Of a stretch of DNA of 64,000 nucleotides, positions 53,442 to 63,021 are shown one piece after another. The notes under the pieces were generated by a model. It was not told the origin of the DNA. It did no database searches and saw only the letters and a list, made by a program, of their open reading frames with translations. This DNA comes from Aliiroseovarius sediminilitoris (GTDB lineage Bacteria; Pseudomonadota; Alphaproteobacteria; Rhodobacterales; Rhodobacteraceae), in assembly GCF_900109955.1 (NCBI RefSeq), contig NZ_FOJB01000001.1, positions 930,001 to 994,000 on the forward strand, read 5' to 3'. Within the stretch, counting starts at the first letter, position 1; each line of letters opens with the position of its first letter. A program made the position numbers and the translations under genes.

Positions 53442-56212
53442 TCTTGGGCCTGCCCATCGCCTTCACGACCCCCTGGCTGCTTGCCGGGTTGGTGGCCTTG
53501 CCGGTCCTGTGGTGGCTGTTGCGGGCTATTCCGCCCGCGCCACTTCGCCAACGGTTTCCGGCTGTCACCCTGCTTTTGGACCTGGAAGATCGCGATGCGG
53601 AAAGCGACCGCACGCCTTGGTGGCTTTTATTGCTGCGACTGCTGGCAGTTGCTGCGCTGATCCTTGGGTTTGCGGGGCCGGTGTTGAACCCTGAACAACG
53701 CCAGACAGGACGCGGGCCGCTTTTGATTTTTGTCGACGCACAATGGACCGCCGCCTCGGATTGGCCGCAACGGATGGGCGCGATTGAAGATCAGCTTGAT
53801 GCAGCCGCGCAGGCCGGGCGCACCGTCGCCATCGCCTTGTCGCACGAAGTTACGGAAGCCGGGGCTGACGCACCGCAATGGCAAAGCGCAGGTGATTGGC
53901 GCGCGCGGCTTTCGGGCCTATCCCCCGTGGCGTGGGATGCACCCTATGGGGCGGCGTCCGCCTGGGTTGCTGCGCTTCAGGATGCCGACACGATCTGGAT
54001 CTCGGATGGGGTGGCGCGCACCGGACGGCTTGATCTGCTGGCGGAGTTTGAGGCGAAAGGCCGCGTCGATGTGCTGCAACCCACCACGCCGCGCTTTGGC
54101 CTGTTGCCTGCACGGGCAGAAGATGGCGCACTTGTTTTGGAAGCGCTGCGCAGTGGCGAGACAACCGGGGCTGATCTTGTGGTGCAGGGTATTGGCCCCG
54201 ATCCGTCAGGCGTTGAACGGGTGCTTGCCTCATCGGTGCTGTCGTTCGCCGCAGGTGCCGCCCGCGCCGAGGTGCAGATGCCCCTGCCACCGGAACTGCG
54301 CAACCGGATCACCCGGTTTCAACTGGAAGATCAACGCGCCGCAGGGGCGGTGACGCTGGCTGATGACAGCTTGCGCCGTCGTCGTGTGGCGCTTCTGACC
54401 GGTACCCAGTCGCGGGAGGGGTTGGAGTTGTTGTCACCGCTACACTACCTGCGCGAAGCCCTGGTCCCGTCCGCCGAGGTGATTGAGGATGCAGCCATCG
54501 ACACACTGATCGAAGCCGGGCCAGAGGTGTTGATCCTGCCCGATGTCCCCAGCCTTGTCGAACCCGACCAAAGGGCGTTGGCCGAGTGGGTGGCGCAAGG
54601 CGGGTTGCTTCTGCGCTTTGCCGGACCACGTCTGGCTGCGGCGGATACCGGGCGCGGGGTCGAGGATATTTTATTGCCCGTGCGGCTTCGTTCGGGCGGG
54701 CGCGTCGTGGGCGGCGCGATGAGCTGGGGTGCCCCGCGTGCTTTGGCGCCGTTCCCCGAAACCTCGCCCTTCTTTGGGTTGCGCGTGCCGGATGATGTGC
54801 TGGTCCGGGCGCAAATTCTGGCGGAACCCAGCCCAAATCTCGCCGACCGCACATTGGCGTCGCTGGCAGATGGCACACCGCTTGTGACCCGCAAGGCATT
54901 GGGGCAGGGACAGGTTGTGTTGTTCCACGTTTCGGCCAATGCCGAATGGTCATCGCTGGCACTGTCCGGCCTGTTCGTGCAGATGCTCGAGCGGCTCGCG
55001 ATATCGACCCGCCCCGGTCAGGTCGAGGCACAAACGCTGGAAGGCACACAATGGGTTGCCGAGCGTGTGCTGGACCCGTTTGGCCAGCTTGGGCCTGCCG
55101 GGGCGCAGGCCGGGGTGGACGGGCCGCGGCTTCTGGACGGTGCGCGCGCCGAGGTGCCTCCGGGGCTTTATGCTGACGGCGATCGCCGGTTGGCGGTGAA
55201 CACATTGGGGCCGGACGCGCAAATGACCCCCGCAAACTGGCCCGCACGTATCGCCCCAAGATGGGAGGACCGCAGTGCTGCCCGCAGTTTTGCGCCCTAT
55301 TTGCTGGCCGCGGCCCTGATCCTTGGAATGCTGGACATTCTGGCCAGCCTTTGGATTTCCGGGCGGCTTCGCAGGAGGGCGGTTGCGACCGGGCTGCGGG
55401 TGAGTGCACTTGTTGTGACGGCGCTGCTCGCCTTGCCGAACCAAGGTGTCTCGCAGGACGCCGATACACATGAGGCAGTGATCGGCGCGGCCAGTACCGT
55501 GACGCTGGCGCATGTTCTGTCTGGCGATCCGGCCACGGATGAAATTGCCAAAGCCGGGCTTATGGGCTTGTCGGATCAGTTGTTTTCCCGCACCTCGGTC
55601 GAACCTGCGCCACCTGTCGGTCTGGATATCGAACGCGACGAGTTGTCGGTTTATCCGTTTCTCTATTGGCCCATTGGTGACACGACCCGCCAACCCAGCC
55701 CTGCCGCCTATGCCCGGCTGAAAACCTATCTTGCGGCGGGCGGGTTCATCCTGTTTGACACCCGCGACGCCGGGTTTGGCGGGGAAAGCGCCGCCGCCCG
55801 TCGACTGCGGACCATAGCTCTGCCGCTTGGCCTGCCACCGTTGGAGCAGGTGCCGCATGACCATGTTCTGACCCGCGCGTTCTATCTGCTGGAAGAATTT
55901 CCCGGCCGAGCGCGTGGTCCTGCCTGGGTCGAAGCCGCCCCACCCAACGCCGAACGCGCTGAAGGGATGCCGTTTCGCAACCTGAACGACGGTGTCAGCC
56001 CGGTGATCATTGGCGGCAATGACTGGGCAGGCGCTTGGGCAATTCGGGCAGACGGCGCACCTATGTTTCCGGTGGGTCGTGGTCAGGCAGGTGAGCGTCA
56101 GCGCGAAATGGCGGTGCGCTTTGGGGTGAACCTCGTGATGCATGTGCTGACCGGGAACTACAAATCCGATCAGGTTCACGTGCCTGCGCTGCTGGAAAGG
56201 TTGGGGGAATGA
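53438..56212 (+). CDS. BatA-like membrane protein with DUF4159 domain
   Basis: 924 residues. N-terminal BatA signature (TPWLLAGLVALPVLWWLLRA, then a second membrane helix LLRLLAVAALILGFAGPVL); a long periplasmic part with a beta/VWA-like section; a membrane segment near residues 625-645 (LLAAALILGMLDILASLWI); then a C-terminal DUF4159 domain from about 680 (LSVYPFLYWPIGDTTRQPSP, GGFILFDTRDAG). Fusion of BatA-type and DUF4159 regions is usual in alphaproteobacteria. Overlaps both neighbours by four bases. Confidence 0.9.
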   Translation: MILGLPIAFTTPWLLAGLVALPVLWWLLRAIPPAPLRQRFPAVTLLLDLEDRDAESDRTPWWLLLLRLLAVAALILGFAGPVLNPEQRQTGRGPLLIFVDAQWTAASDWPQRMGAIEDQLDAAAQAGRTVAIALSHEVTEAGADAPQWQSAGDWRARLSGLSPVAWDAPYGAASAWVAALQDADTIWISDGVARTGRLDLLAEFEAKGRVDVLQPTTPRFGLLPARAEDGALVLEALRSGETTGADLVVQGIGPDPSGVERVLASSVLSFAAGAARAEVQMPLPPELRNRITRFQLEDQRAAGAVTLADDSLRRRRVALLTGTQSREGLELLSPLHYLREALVPSAEVIEDAAIDTLIEAGPEVLILPDVPSLVEPDQRALAEWVAQGGLLLRFAGPRLAAADTGRGVEDILLPVRLRSGGRVVGGAMSWGAPRALAPFPETSPFFGLRVPDDVLVRAQILAEPSPNLADRTLASLADGTPLVTRKALGQGQVVLFHVSANAEWSSLALSGLFVQMLERLAISTRPGQVEAQTLEGTQWVAERVLDPFGQLGPAGAQAGVDGPRLLDGARAEVPPGLYADGDRRLAVNTLGPDAQMTPANWPARIAPRWEDRSAARSFAPYLLAAALILGMLDILASLWISGRLRRRAVATGLRVSALVVTALLALPNQGVSQDADTHEAVIGAASTVTLAHVLSGDPATDEIAKAGLMGLSDQLFSRTSVEPAPPVGLDIERDELSVYPFLYWPIGDTTRQPSPAAYARLKTYLAAGGFILFDTRDAGFGGESAAARRLRTIALPLGLPPLEQVPHDHVLTRAFYLLEEFPGRARGPAWVEAAPPNAERAEGMPFRNLNDGVSPVIIGGNDWAGAWAIRADGAPMFPVGRGQAGERQREMAVRFGVNLVMHVLTGNYKSDQVHVPALLERLGE

Positions 56213-58305
56213 ATGCCTCGGGGCTGATATTCTCGCCGGGTTTGCCCTGGCCGGTGATTGGCGTCCTCGCGGCGCTGGCGGTTGTGGCGCTGATGGTGGC
56301 GCTGTGGCGCGGCCTGTCAGGCTGGGCGCTTCGGACAGTGGCCGCATTGGCTGTTTTGACTGCTCTGATGGGGCCATCCTTGCAGCAGGAAGATCGCGAT
56401 CCGTTGGCCGACATTCTTCTGGCCATCGTGGATGACAGCGCGTCGCAAACCCTGTCTGACCGACCTGACCAGAACGCCGCTGCCTTGGCGTCACTGGAGG
56501 CTCAGGTCGCCGCCCGTCAGGGGCTTGAGCTGACCACGCGCCGCCTGTCCGAATTTACCGACCCGGCAATCACTGACGGCACCCATATGATGCGCGCGAT
56601 CACCGCCGCGATGGCCGATCTGCCAAGGGATCGCGTGGCTGGCGTCGTCGCGATCACCGACGGTGTGGTCCATGATGCCGAGCTTGCGCCAAACCTGCCG
56701 GCCCCATTTCAAGCCCTTCTGACCGGACGCGCGGCGGACTGGGATCTGCGCCTGTCTGTCACGGAGGCGCCCGCCTTTGCCATTCTGGGTGAGCAAACTG
56801 AAATCCGTCTACGTGTGGACGCGTTGGGCGCACCGCAGGAAACCAGTCGTCTGGTCGAGCTTTCGGTGTCGCGCGATGGTGCTGACCCAGAACCTGTGTT
56901 GGCGCAGATTGGGGCTGAAATCGTGTTGCCGCTGACCCTGACCCATGCGGGTCGCAATCTGATCCACGTGACCTTGCCCGCGGCCCCGGGCGAACTGACC
57001 GACCGCAACAATGCCGTGGTGATCGAGATCAACGGCGTGCGCGACCGGTTGCGGGTGCTGCTGGTCTCCGGCACTCCCCATCCCGGCACACGCACATGGC
57101 GTAACCTGCTGAAATCTGACAGTGCGGTCGATCTAGTGCATTTCACCATCCTGCGCCCACCAGAAAAACAGGACGGCGTACCGGTCAACGAACTCAGCTT
57201 GATTGCTTTTCCGACGCAGGAACTTTTCGTCGACAAGATCGACGAATTTGACCTGATCATCTTCGATCGCTACCGGCTACGCGGCATTCTGCCCGGCGGC
57301 TATCTGGACAGTGTGCGGTCTTATGTGGATCGGGGAGGGGCGGTTCTGATCGCAGCTGGTCCCGCGCTGGCCGGGGCCGAAAGCATCGCGCGGTCGGCTC
57401 TGGCGGGTATGTTGCCGGCTTTCCCGACAGGGCGTCTGATCGAAGACGCGTTTCGACCCGAAATCAGCGACGCGGGCGGGCGCCATCCAATTACGCGCGA
57501 TTTGGAAAGTTTTGCACCGGAAGGCGGCTGGGGCCCATGGCTGCGCCGGGTCGAGCTTGAGCCGACCAGTGGCTACACGATTCTGAGCGGGCCGGATGAC
57601 GCGGCGCTTTTGACTGTCGATCGCGTAGGCGATGGACGTGTGGCGCTGTTGGGGTCTGACCAAGCCTGGCTGTGGGCGCGTGGGTATGAAGGCGGTGGGC
57701 CACAATTGGAACTTTTGCGGCGACTGGCCCATTGGTTGATGCGTGAGCCCGAGCTTGAAGAAGAGGCGCTTTCGGCAACCGCCACTGAAACTGGACTGCG
57801 GATCGAGCGGCGCACAATGGACGACACTGCCCCGGATGCGACCGTGATGTTCCCGGATGGAACCGAGGCAGGGGTTGCCTTGTCTGAACGTGCGCCCGGA
57901 CTGTTTGAAGGTGTGATCGTGGCAGCCGATCAAGGGCTGTATCGCATCGCGCAAGACGATCTGACAACGGTTGTGGTGCGCGGGCTTGCAGCGTTGCGCG
58001 AGTTTGAGCAACCCATCGCGAATGCAGCACTTCTGGCACCTTTGGGCCATGCCACCAACGGCGCCGTGACCCGGATCGAAGATGGTCTGCCCGGCCTGCG
58101 CCCTGTGCGCATGGGGCAATTGGCGCATGGTCGGGGATGGATCGGGTACACGCCCCGCAACGCCTATGTGACACAAGCAATCCGGCTCATCCCGCTTGCC
58201 CCGGCTTGGTTGATGCTGGCGGTTGCCGCGCTGTCGCTGATCGGTGCTTGGCTGATTGAAGGGCGCGGCGGTGCGCGGCGAACAGGCCAGCCATCTGTGC
58301 CTTGA
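56209..58305 (+). CDS. Large membrane protein with glutamine-amidotransferase-like fold
   Basis: 698 residues with two N-terminal helices (WPVIGVLAALAVVALMVALW and GWALRTVAALAVLTALMG), a long periplasmic region and a last helix (LAPAWLMLAVAALSLIGAWL). The region at about 275-400, VLLVSGTPHPGTRTWRNLLK and DLIIFDRYRLRGILPGGYLD, resembles class I glutamine amidotransferase-like domains but I see no catalytic Cys-His-Glu set, so it is likely structural. Last gene of the MoxR cluster; probably forms a membrane complex with the preceding protein. Confidence 0.88.
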   Translation: MNASGLIFSPGLPWPVIGVLAALAVVALMVALWRGLSGWALRTVAALAVLTALMGPSLQQEDRDPLADILLAIVDDSASQTLSDRPDQNAAALASLEAQVAARQGLELTTRRLSEFTDPAITDGTHMMRAITAAMADLPRDRVAGVVAITDGVVHDAELAPNLPAPFQALLTGRAADWDLRLSVTEAPAFAILGEQTEIRLRVDALGAPQETSRLVELSVSRDGADPEPVLAQIGAEIVLPLTLTHAGRNLIHVTLPAAPGELTDRNNAVVIEINGVRDRLRVLLVSGTPHPGTRTWRNLLKSDSAVDLVHFTILRPPEKQDGVPVNELSLIAFPTQELFVDKIDEFDLIIFDRYRLRGILPGGYLDSVRSYVDRGGAVLIAAGPALAGAESIARSALAGMLPAFPTGRLIEDAFRPEISDAGGRHPITRDLESFAPEGGWGPWLRRVELEPTSGYTILSGPDDAALLTVDRVGDGRVALLGSDQAWLWARGYEGGGPQLELLRRLAHWLMREPELEEEALSATATETGLRIERRTMDDTAPDATVMFPDGTEAGVALSERAPGLFEGVIVAADQGLYRIAQDDLTTVVVRGLAALREFEQPIANAALLAPLGHATNGAVTRIEDGLPGLRPVRMGQLAHGRGWIGYTPRNAYVTQAIRLIPLAPAWLMLAVAALSLIGAWLIEGRGGARRTGQPSVP

Positions 58306-58308
58306 TGC

Positions 58309-59007
58309 TTAGCTGTCGGGCTGCATAAGCACAGACCGTGAATGTGACGCAAATTCGCGCCGATACAGGACGAACACGGTCAGCAGGGTTGCGACGATCA
58401 AGCTGATGGGGCCAAGCAACCAGGCCAGCGCCCCCAAGGCGAAATAGACCGACCGTAGCCCACGATTAAAACTGCGCGCCGCCGATATGTTGATGTCTCC
58501 GGCCTTGCGGGCGCGGGGCAGGGCGGTAGGATCGTTTGGGTCATTGGGCACCGAGGCCATGACAACCGCGCAATAGCCGAACAATCGGTGCGACCAGACG
58601 AACTTTAGAAAGGCATTGGCGAGAAACAGCACCACCAGCAGGATCTTGACCTCCCACACCAGTTCAGGGGCGCTGCTTTGGGTCAGGTCTTGGGCGACGC
58701 CGCGCAGCCGCTCGGTATTGCCCAACAGGGCCATGCCGCCACCGATGGCAATCATTGACGCCGAAGCGAAGAAACTTGCCCCTTGGCGCAGGGTGGCCAG
58801 GATGGCGCTGTCGAAGATGCGCGGGTCGCGGGCGACGAACTGGACCATCCAGTCACGCCGGTATTGGGCGACAAGCCCTGACACCGAGGGTCTGGCGGGC
58901 GACGCGAATTCTATCCGCCAGCCAATTACGGCCCAGGCAAGAATGATCAGGCAGACGGCGACACCGTCCAGGGGTGAAAACAGGGAAAGGCGTTCGGTCA
59001 GGGACAT
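58309..59007 (-). CDS. DUF599 membrane protein
   Basis: 232 residues, four membrane segments (LDGVAVCLIILAWAVIGW, FFASASMIAIGGGMALLG, WEVKILLVVLFLANAFLKFV, LGALAWLLGPISLIVATLL). SHRLFGYCAVVMASVPN and ISAARSFNRGLRSVYFALGA are typical of the DUF599 family, whose function is unknown. Convergent with the MoxR cluster, three bases apart, and divergent from glcD with 88 bases between. Confidence 0.9.
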   Translation of the reverse strand: MSLTERLSLFSPLDGVAVCLIILAWAVIGWRIEFASPARPSVSGLVAQYRRDWMVQFVARDPRIFDSAILATLRQGASFFASASMIAIGGGMALLGNTERLRGVAQDLTQSSAPELVWEVKILLVVLFLANAFLKFVWSHRLFGYCAVVMASVPNDPNDPTALPRARKAGDINISAARSFNRGLRSVYFALGALAWLLGPISLIVATLLTVFVLYRREFASHSRSVLMQPDS

Positions 59008-59049
59008 GGGCGCACGCTATGCGCATTCCTTTCGGTTGCCAAACCGGAA

Positions 59050-59074
59050 AATTGGTAATATATTTTTACCAATT
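59050..59074. promoter_or_regulatory. 25-base inverted repeat before glcD, candidate GntR operator
   Basis: Perfect 9-base arms AATTGGTAA (59050-59058) and TTACCAATT (59066-59074), center TATATTT. TGGT/ACCA half-sites are the recognition unit of FadR-subfamily GntR regulators such as PdhR, LldR and GlcC, although their usual half-site spacing is shorter. It lies 22 bases before the glcD start, so it could also fold in the leader RNA. Confidence 0.55.
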
Positions 59075-59095
59075 GCAGAATCTGGAGGGCTACCG

Positions 59096-60529
59096 ATGCA
59101 GATGCCGACCCCCGACGCCACCATTCTTGCGCGCAAAGATCAGATCGTGAAGCGTCTGCAAGCCGTGCTGCCCGATGGCGCCGTGGTGCATGACCCGTTC
59201 GAGACCCGCGCCTATGAATGCGACGCGCTGACCGCCTACAAATGCCCACCGCTCTGTGCCGTTCTGCCCGCATCAACCGCCGAGGTGTCGGCGGTCATGC
59301 GTGTCTGTCACGAAGAAGGCGTGCCGGTGGTGCCACGTGGGGCGGGCACGTCGCTGGCGGGCGGGGCGCTGCCCACGGCCGACAGTGTGATCCTTGGCGT
59401 GGCCCGGTTGAATGATGTGCTTGAAACCGATTTTGCCAACCGGATCATCCGGGTGCAATCGGGCCGCACGAACCTGTCGGTCACTGGCGCGGTCGAGGAG
59501 GAAGGCTTTTTTTATGCGCCTGATCCGTCATCTCAGTTGGCCTGTGCGATTGCTGGCAATATCGCGATGAATTCCGGCGGGGCGCATTGCCTGAAATACG
59601 GTGTGACCACCAACAACCTGATGGGTGTGACCATGGTCATGGCCGATGGAGAAGTCGTGGAAATTGGCGGGGCGCACCTGGACGCAGGCGGGTTGGACCT
59701 GTTGGGGCTGATCTGTGGGTCCGAGGGCCAATTGGGCATCGTGACCGAGGCGACCCTGCGCATCCTTGCCAAACCCGAAGGCGCGCGTCCCGTGTTGGTC
59801 GGCTTTGACAGCAACGAGGTTGCGGGGGCCTGTGTGTCCGACATCATCAAATCCGGCATCCTGCCCGTCGCGATCGAATTCATGGACCGCCCTTGCATTC
59901 GTGCCACCGAGGCGTTTGCAGGCGCGGGCTATCCCGATTGCGAGGCGTTGTTGATCATCGAGGTCGAAGGCTCGGATGCTGAGATTGACGATCAATTGTC
60001 GCGCATTACCAAGATTGCCCGCGCCCACAACCCGGTCGAGCTGCGCGAGAGCACCTCGGCCGAGGAAAGCGCGAAGATCTGGTTGGGGCGCAAATCGGCG
60101 TTCGGCGCGATGGGGCAGATCAACGATTACATGTGCTTGGATGGCACGATCCCGGTGTCGGAATTGCCCTTGGTGTTGCGGCGCATTGGCGAGATGTCGA
60201 AGGACTATGGGTTGGACGTGGGCAACGTGTTTCACGCGGGCGATGGCAACATGCACCCGCTGATCCTGTTTGACGCCAACAAACCCGGTGATCTTGAGAA
60301 ATGCGAGGCATTTGGGGCGGACATACTGAAGCTCTGTGTCGAGGTGGGCGGCTGTTTGACTGGCGAACACGGCGTTGGAGTAGAAAAAAGAGACTTGATG
60401 GTTTCACAATACAACCAAAGTGATCTGGAGATTCAATTGGCGGTAAAGGATGTGTTCGATCCAAACTGGCTTTTGAACCCGGCAAAGGTGTTCCCCTTGT
60501 CGTCCACGGAAACAAGGCGCGCGTCATGA
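59096..60529 (+). CDS. glcD: Glycolate oxidase FAD subunit GlcD
   Basis: FAD-binding subunit, 477 residues, of glycolate oxidase, which oxidises glycolate (and D-lactate) to glyoxylate (pyruvate) and passes electrons to the quinone pool. PCMH-type FAD domain VPVVPRGAGTSLAGGALPTA, CAIAGNIAMNSGGAHCLKYG; C-terminal cap GNVFHAGDGNMHPLILFD and TGEHGVGVEKRDLM with conserved His. ATG at 59096 after GGAGGGC. Overlaps glcE (ATGA). A 25-base palindrome lies in its promoter region; no regulator gene is adjacent. Confidence 0.95.
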   Translation: MQMPTPDATILARKDQIVKRLQAVLPDGAVVHDPFETRAYECDALTAYKCPPLCAVLPASTAEVSAVMRVCHEEGVPVVPRGAGTSLAGGALPTADSVILGVARLNDVLETDFANRIIRVQSGRTNLSVTGAVEEEGFFYAPDPSSQLACAIAGNIAMNSGGAHCLKYGVTTNNLMGVTMVMADGEVVEIGGAHLDAGGLDLLGLICGSEGQLGIVTEATLRILAKPEGARPVLVGFDSNEVAGACVSDIIKSGILPVAIEFMDRPCIRATEAFAGAGYPDCEALLIIEVEGSDAEIDDQLSRITKIARAHNPVELRESTSAEESAKIWLGRKSAFGAMGQINDYMCLDGTIPVSELPLVLRRIGEMSKDYGLDVGNVFHAGDGNMHPLILFDANKPGDLEKCEAFGADILKLCVEVGGCLTGEHGVGVEKRDLMVSQYNQSDLEIQLAVKDVFDPNWLLNPAKVFPLSSTETRRAS

Positions 60530-61650
60530 CCCCTACAACAGAAGCAGAACTGGCCGAAGCGATTGCGGCGGCCAACGGTCCCTTGCGGATAGCCGGTGGC
60601 GGGACGCGTGACATCGGTGTGCCGGTCGAAGGAGCGTCGTTGTCAACCTTGGGCTTGACTGGTGTCACGCTTTATGAACCCGGCGCACTGACCTTGGTGG
60701 CGCGCGCTGGCACCCCGCTTGCCGATATCGAGGCGCTACTGGCCAGGGAAGGCCAGCGTCTGGCCTTTGAACCCGGCGACATGCGTGCGCTTCTGGGCAC
60801 CAAAGGCGGGTCGACCATCGGCGGAGTTATCGCCACCAACGCTTCTGGTCCCCGGCGCATTCAGGTTGGGGCAGCCCGTGATTTCTGTCTTGGGGTCCGT
60901 TTTGTTGACGGGCAGGGGCAGGTCCTGAAAAACGGCGGGCGCGTGATGAAGAACGTGACCGGCTATGACCTTGTAAAGCTGATGGCGGGCAGTTGGGGCA
61001 CGTTGGGCGTCATGACCGAGGTCAGCCTGAAAGTGCTGGCCATTCCCGAAACCGAGGCGACGCTGGTCTGCAACGATGAATCTGCTGAAACCGCCGTGGC
61101 GTCCATGGCCGCCGCCTTGGGGTCGCCCTTCGATGTGACAGGTGCGGCTATGATTAACGGGCAGACGATGATCCGGGTCGAAGGCTTGGCAAAATCCGTC
61201 GCCTATCGCGCGAAGGCCTTGCAGGACGGTGTCTTGCAGGGGTTCGATATTGTCGAAGGCGCGGCCTCGGCCAAGCTGTGGGCCGACCTGCGCGACCTGA
61301 CACCCTTTGCGGGCAGGGATGGCGCAGTCTGGCGCATCTCGGTCAAGCCGTCTGACGGACCGGCTCTGGTGCGTGAACTGAGCGCGCTGTCGCCCGAGGC
61401 AATTTTTGACTGGGGCGGCGGGCTGGTCTGGCTGCGCGTGGCCGATGAAGTCGATGCGGGTGCCCAGATGATCCGCGAGGATCTTGCTTCAATCGGCGGC
61501 CATGCCACTTTGGTTCGGGCAACCACCGAAACCCGTGCCTCTGTGCCGGTCTTCCATCCGGAGCCCGCGCCCATTGCGGCCCTCAGCCGTGGCCTGCGCG
61601 CGAAATTTGACCCGCGCGGTATCCTGAACCCCGGCCTGATGGGAGCCTGA
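60526..61650 (+). CDS. glcE: Glycolate oxidase subunit GlcE
   Basis: Second FAD-domain subunit, 374 residues, shorter than GlcD. FAD motif LALLGTKGGSTIGGVIATNA (exact: RALLGTKGGSTIGGVIATN) and GGRVMKNVTGYDLVKLMAGS are family marks. C-terminus KFDPRGILNPGLM is typical. Needed for oxidase activity with GlcD and GlcF in E. coli. Overlaps glcD and lies one base before glcF. Confidence 0.95.
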   Translation: MTPTTEAELAEAIAAANGPLRIAGGGTRDIGVPVEGASLSTLGLTGVTLYEPGALTLVARAGTPLADIEALLAREGQRLAFEPGDMRALLGTKGGSTIGGVIATNASGPRRIQVGAARDFCLGVRFVDGQGQVLKNGGRVMKNVTGYDLVKLMAGSWGTLGVMTEVSLKVLAIPETEATLVCNDESAETAVASMAAALGSPFDVTGAAMINGQTMIRVEGLAKSVAYRAKALQDGVLQGFDIVEGAASAKLWADLRDLTPFAGRDGAVWRISVKPSDGPALVRELSALSPEAIFDWGGGLVWLRVADEVDAGAQMIREDLASIGGHATLVRATTETRASVPVFHPEPAPIAALSRGLRAKFDPRGILNPGLMGA

Positions 61651-61651
61651 C

Positions 61652-62932
61652 ATGCAAACGCATTTTACTGACGAGCAGTTGAAAGACCCTGCGATCAAGC
61701 GCGCCAATGAAATCCTGCGTTCTTGCGTGCATTGCGGGTTTTGCACGGCGACCTGCCCCAGCTATCAGGTGCTGGGGGATGAGCTCGACAGCCCGCGCGG
61801 ACGCATCTATCTGATCAAGGACATGTTGGAGGCCGGGCGGCCTGCCGACAAGAAAACAGTCGAGCATGTGGATAAATGCCTGTCCTGCCTTGCCTGCATG
61901 ACCACCTGTCCGTCCGGCGTGCATTACATGCATCTGATCGACCACGCCCGCGCGCATATCGAAAAAACCTATAAGCGCCCGCTGTTTGACCGGCTGCTGC
62001 GCTGGACACTGGCGCAGATCATCCCCTATCCGGGCCGGTTCCGGCTGGCGATGCAAGCGGCCCGATTGGGTCGCCCGCTGCGCAAATTCATGCCAGACCC
62101 GCGACTGGAGGCGATGCTGGAAATGGCACCGCCCAAGTTGCCAAAACCCAGCCCGAACGATAAGCCGCAAACCTTTCCGGCCAAGGGTGCGCGCAAGAAA
62201 CGCGTGGCGCTGTTGACCGGTTGCGCGCAGAAGGCACTGGACACGGACATCAATGACGCAACGATCCGCCTGCTGACGCGACTGGGCTGTGACGTGGTGG
62301 TGGCCAAGGGCATGGGGTGTTGCGGGGCGCTGACCCATCACATGGGCAAAGAGCGTGAGAGCCACGCCCAGGCTGGTGCAAATATCACCGCCTGGATCGC
62401 CGAGAAAAACGGCGCGGGGCTGGACGCCATCGTCATCAACACTTCAGGGTGCGGCACGACCGTCAAGGATTACGGGCACATGTTCCGCAATGACGCGTTG
62501 GCCGAAGATGCTGCGACGGTGTCGGCATTGGCCATGGATGTCAGCGAACTTCTGATGAAACTCGATCTGCCCGAAGCGCAGATGAACAAGCGGGTGGCCT
62601 ATCATTCGGCCTGTAGTTTGCAACACGGCCAGCAGGTCAAAACCCACCCCAAAACGCTTTTGAAACGCGCAGGATTCGAGGTCGTCGAACCCGTCGATGC
62701 CCATCTATGCTGCGGGTCCGCCGGGACGTATAACCTGATGCAGCCCGCGATCTCGCAAGAGTTGAAACGCCGCAAGGTCGCTAATCTGGAAGCCAAAACG
62801 CCCGAGATCATCGCAGCCGGTAATATTGGCTGCATGATGCAGATCGGATCGGGCACAGGTGTCCCGGTGGTTCACACGGTCGAGTTGTTGGATTGGGCAA
62901 CCGGGGGGCCACAGCCACGCAAATTGACCTGA
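61652..62932 (+). CDS. glcF: Glycolate oxidase iron-sulfur subunit GlcF
   Basis: Iron-sulfur subunit, 426 residues: two [4Fe-4S] motifs, CVHCGFCTATCPSY and CLSCLACMTTCPSG, and two CCG domains (GMGCCGALTHHMGKE and HLCCGSAGTYNLMQP). It carries electrons from GlcD/GlcE towards quinone at the membrane. Completes glcDEF, which lets the cell feed on glycolate, a major algal exudate. Confidence 0.95.
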   Translation: MQTHFTDEQLKDPAIKRANEILRSCVHCGFCTATCPSYQVLGDELDSPRGRIYLIKDMLEAGRPADKKTVEHVDKCLSCLACMTTCPSGVHYMHLIDHARAHIEKTYKRPLFDRLLRWTLAQIIPYPGRFRLAMQAARLGRPLRKFMPDPRLEAMLEMAPPKLPKPSPNDKPQTFPAKGARKKRVALLTGCAQKALDTDINDATIRLLTRLGCDVVVAKGMGCCGALTHHMGKERESHAQAGANITAWIAEKNGAGLDAIVINTSGCGTTVKDYGHMFRNDALAEDAATVSALAMDVSELLMKLDLPEAQMNKRVAYHSACSLQHGQQVKTHPKTLLKRAGFEVVEPVDAHLCCGSAGTYNLMQPAISQELKRRKVANLEAKTPEIIAAGNIGCMMQIGSGTGVPVVHTVELLDWATGGPQPRKLT

Positions 62933-62953
62933 CCATGGCAGTTTTTTCTTTTT
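62929..62953 (+). terminator. Weak terminator-like site after glcF
   Basis: A short imperfect hairpin around CCATGG (62929-62941, CTG/CAG ends with one bulged base) is followed by TTTTTTCTTTTT. The stem is weak, so this is a tentative terminator. Confidence 0.35.
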
Positions 62954-63021
62954 CCTGTCCCCATTTTCGCCCTAAACATATGGTGAGAGGGTGGAAGAAC
63001 CGCCCCACCAGAGGCAGAGAA

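Noticed and set aside
54309-56494. Minus-strand open frames of 386 and 514 codons within the BatA/DUF4159 gene
   Set aside because: Proline/arginine-rich shadows of a high-GC gene with no start signal or domain.
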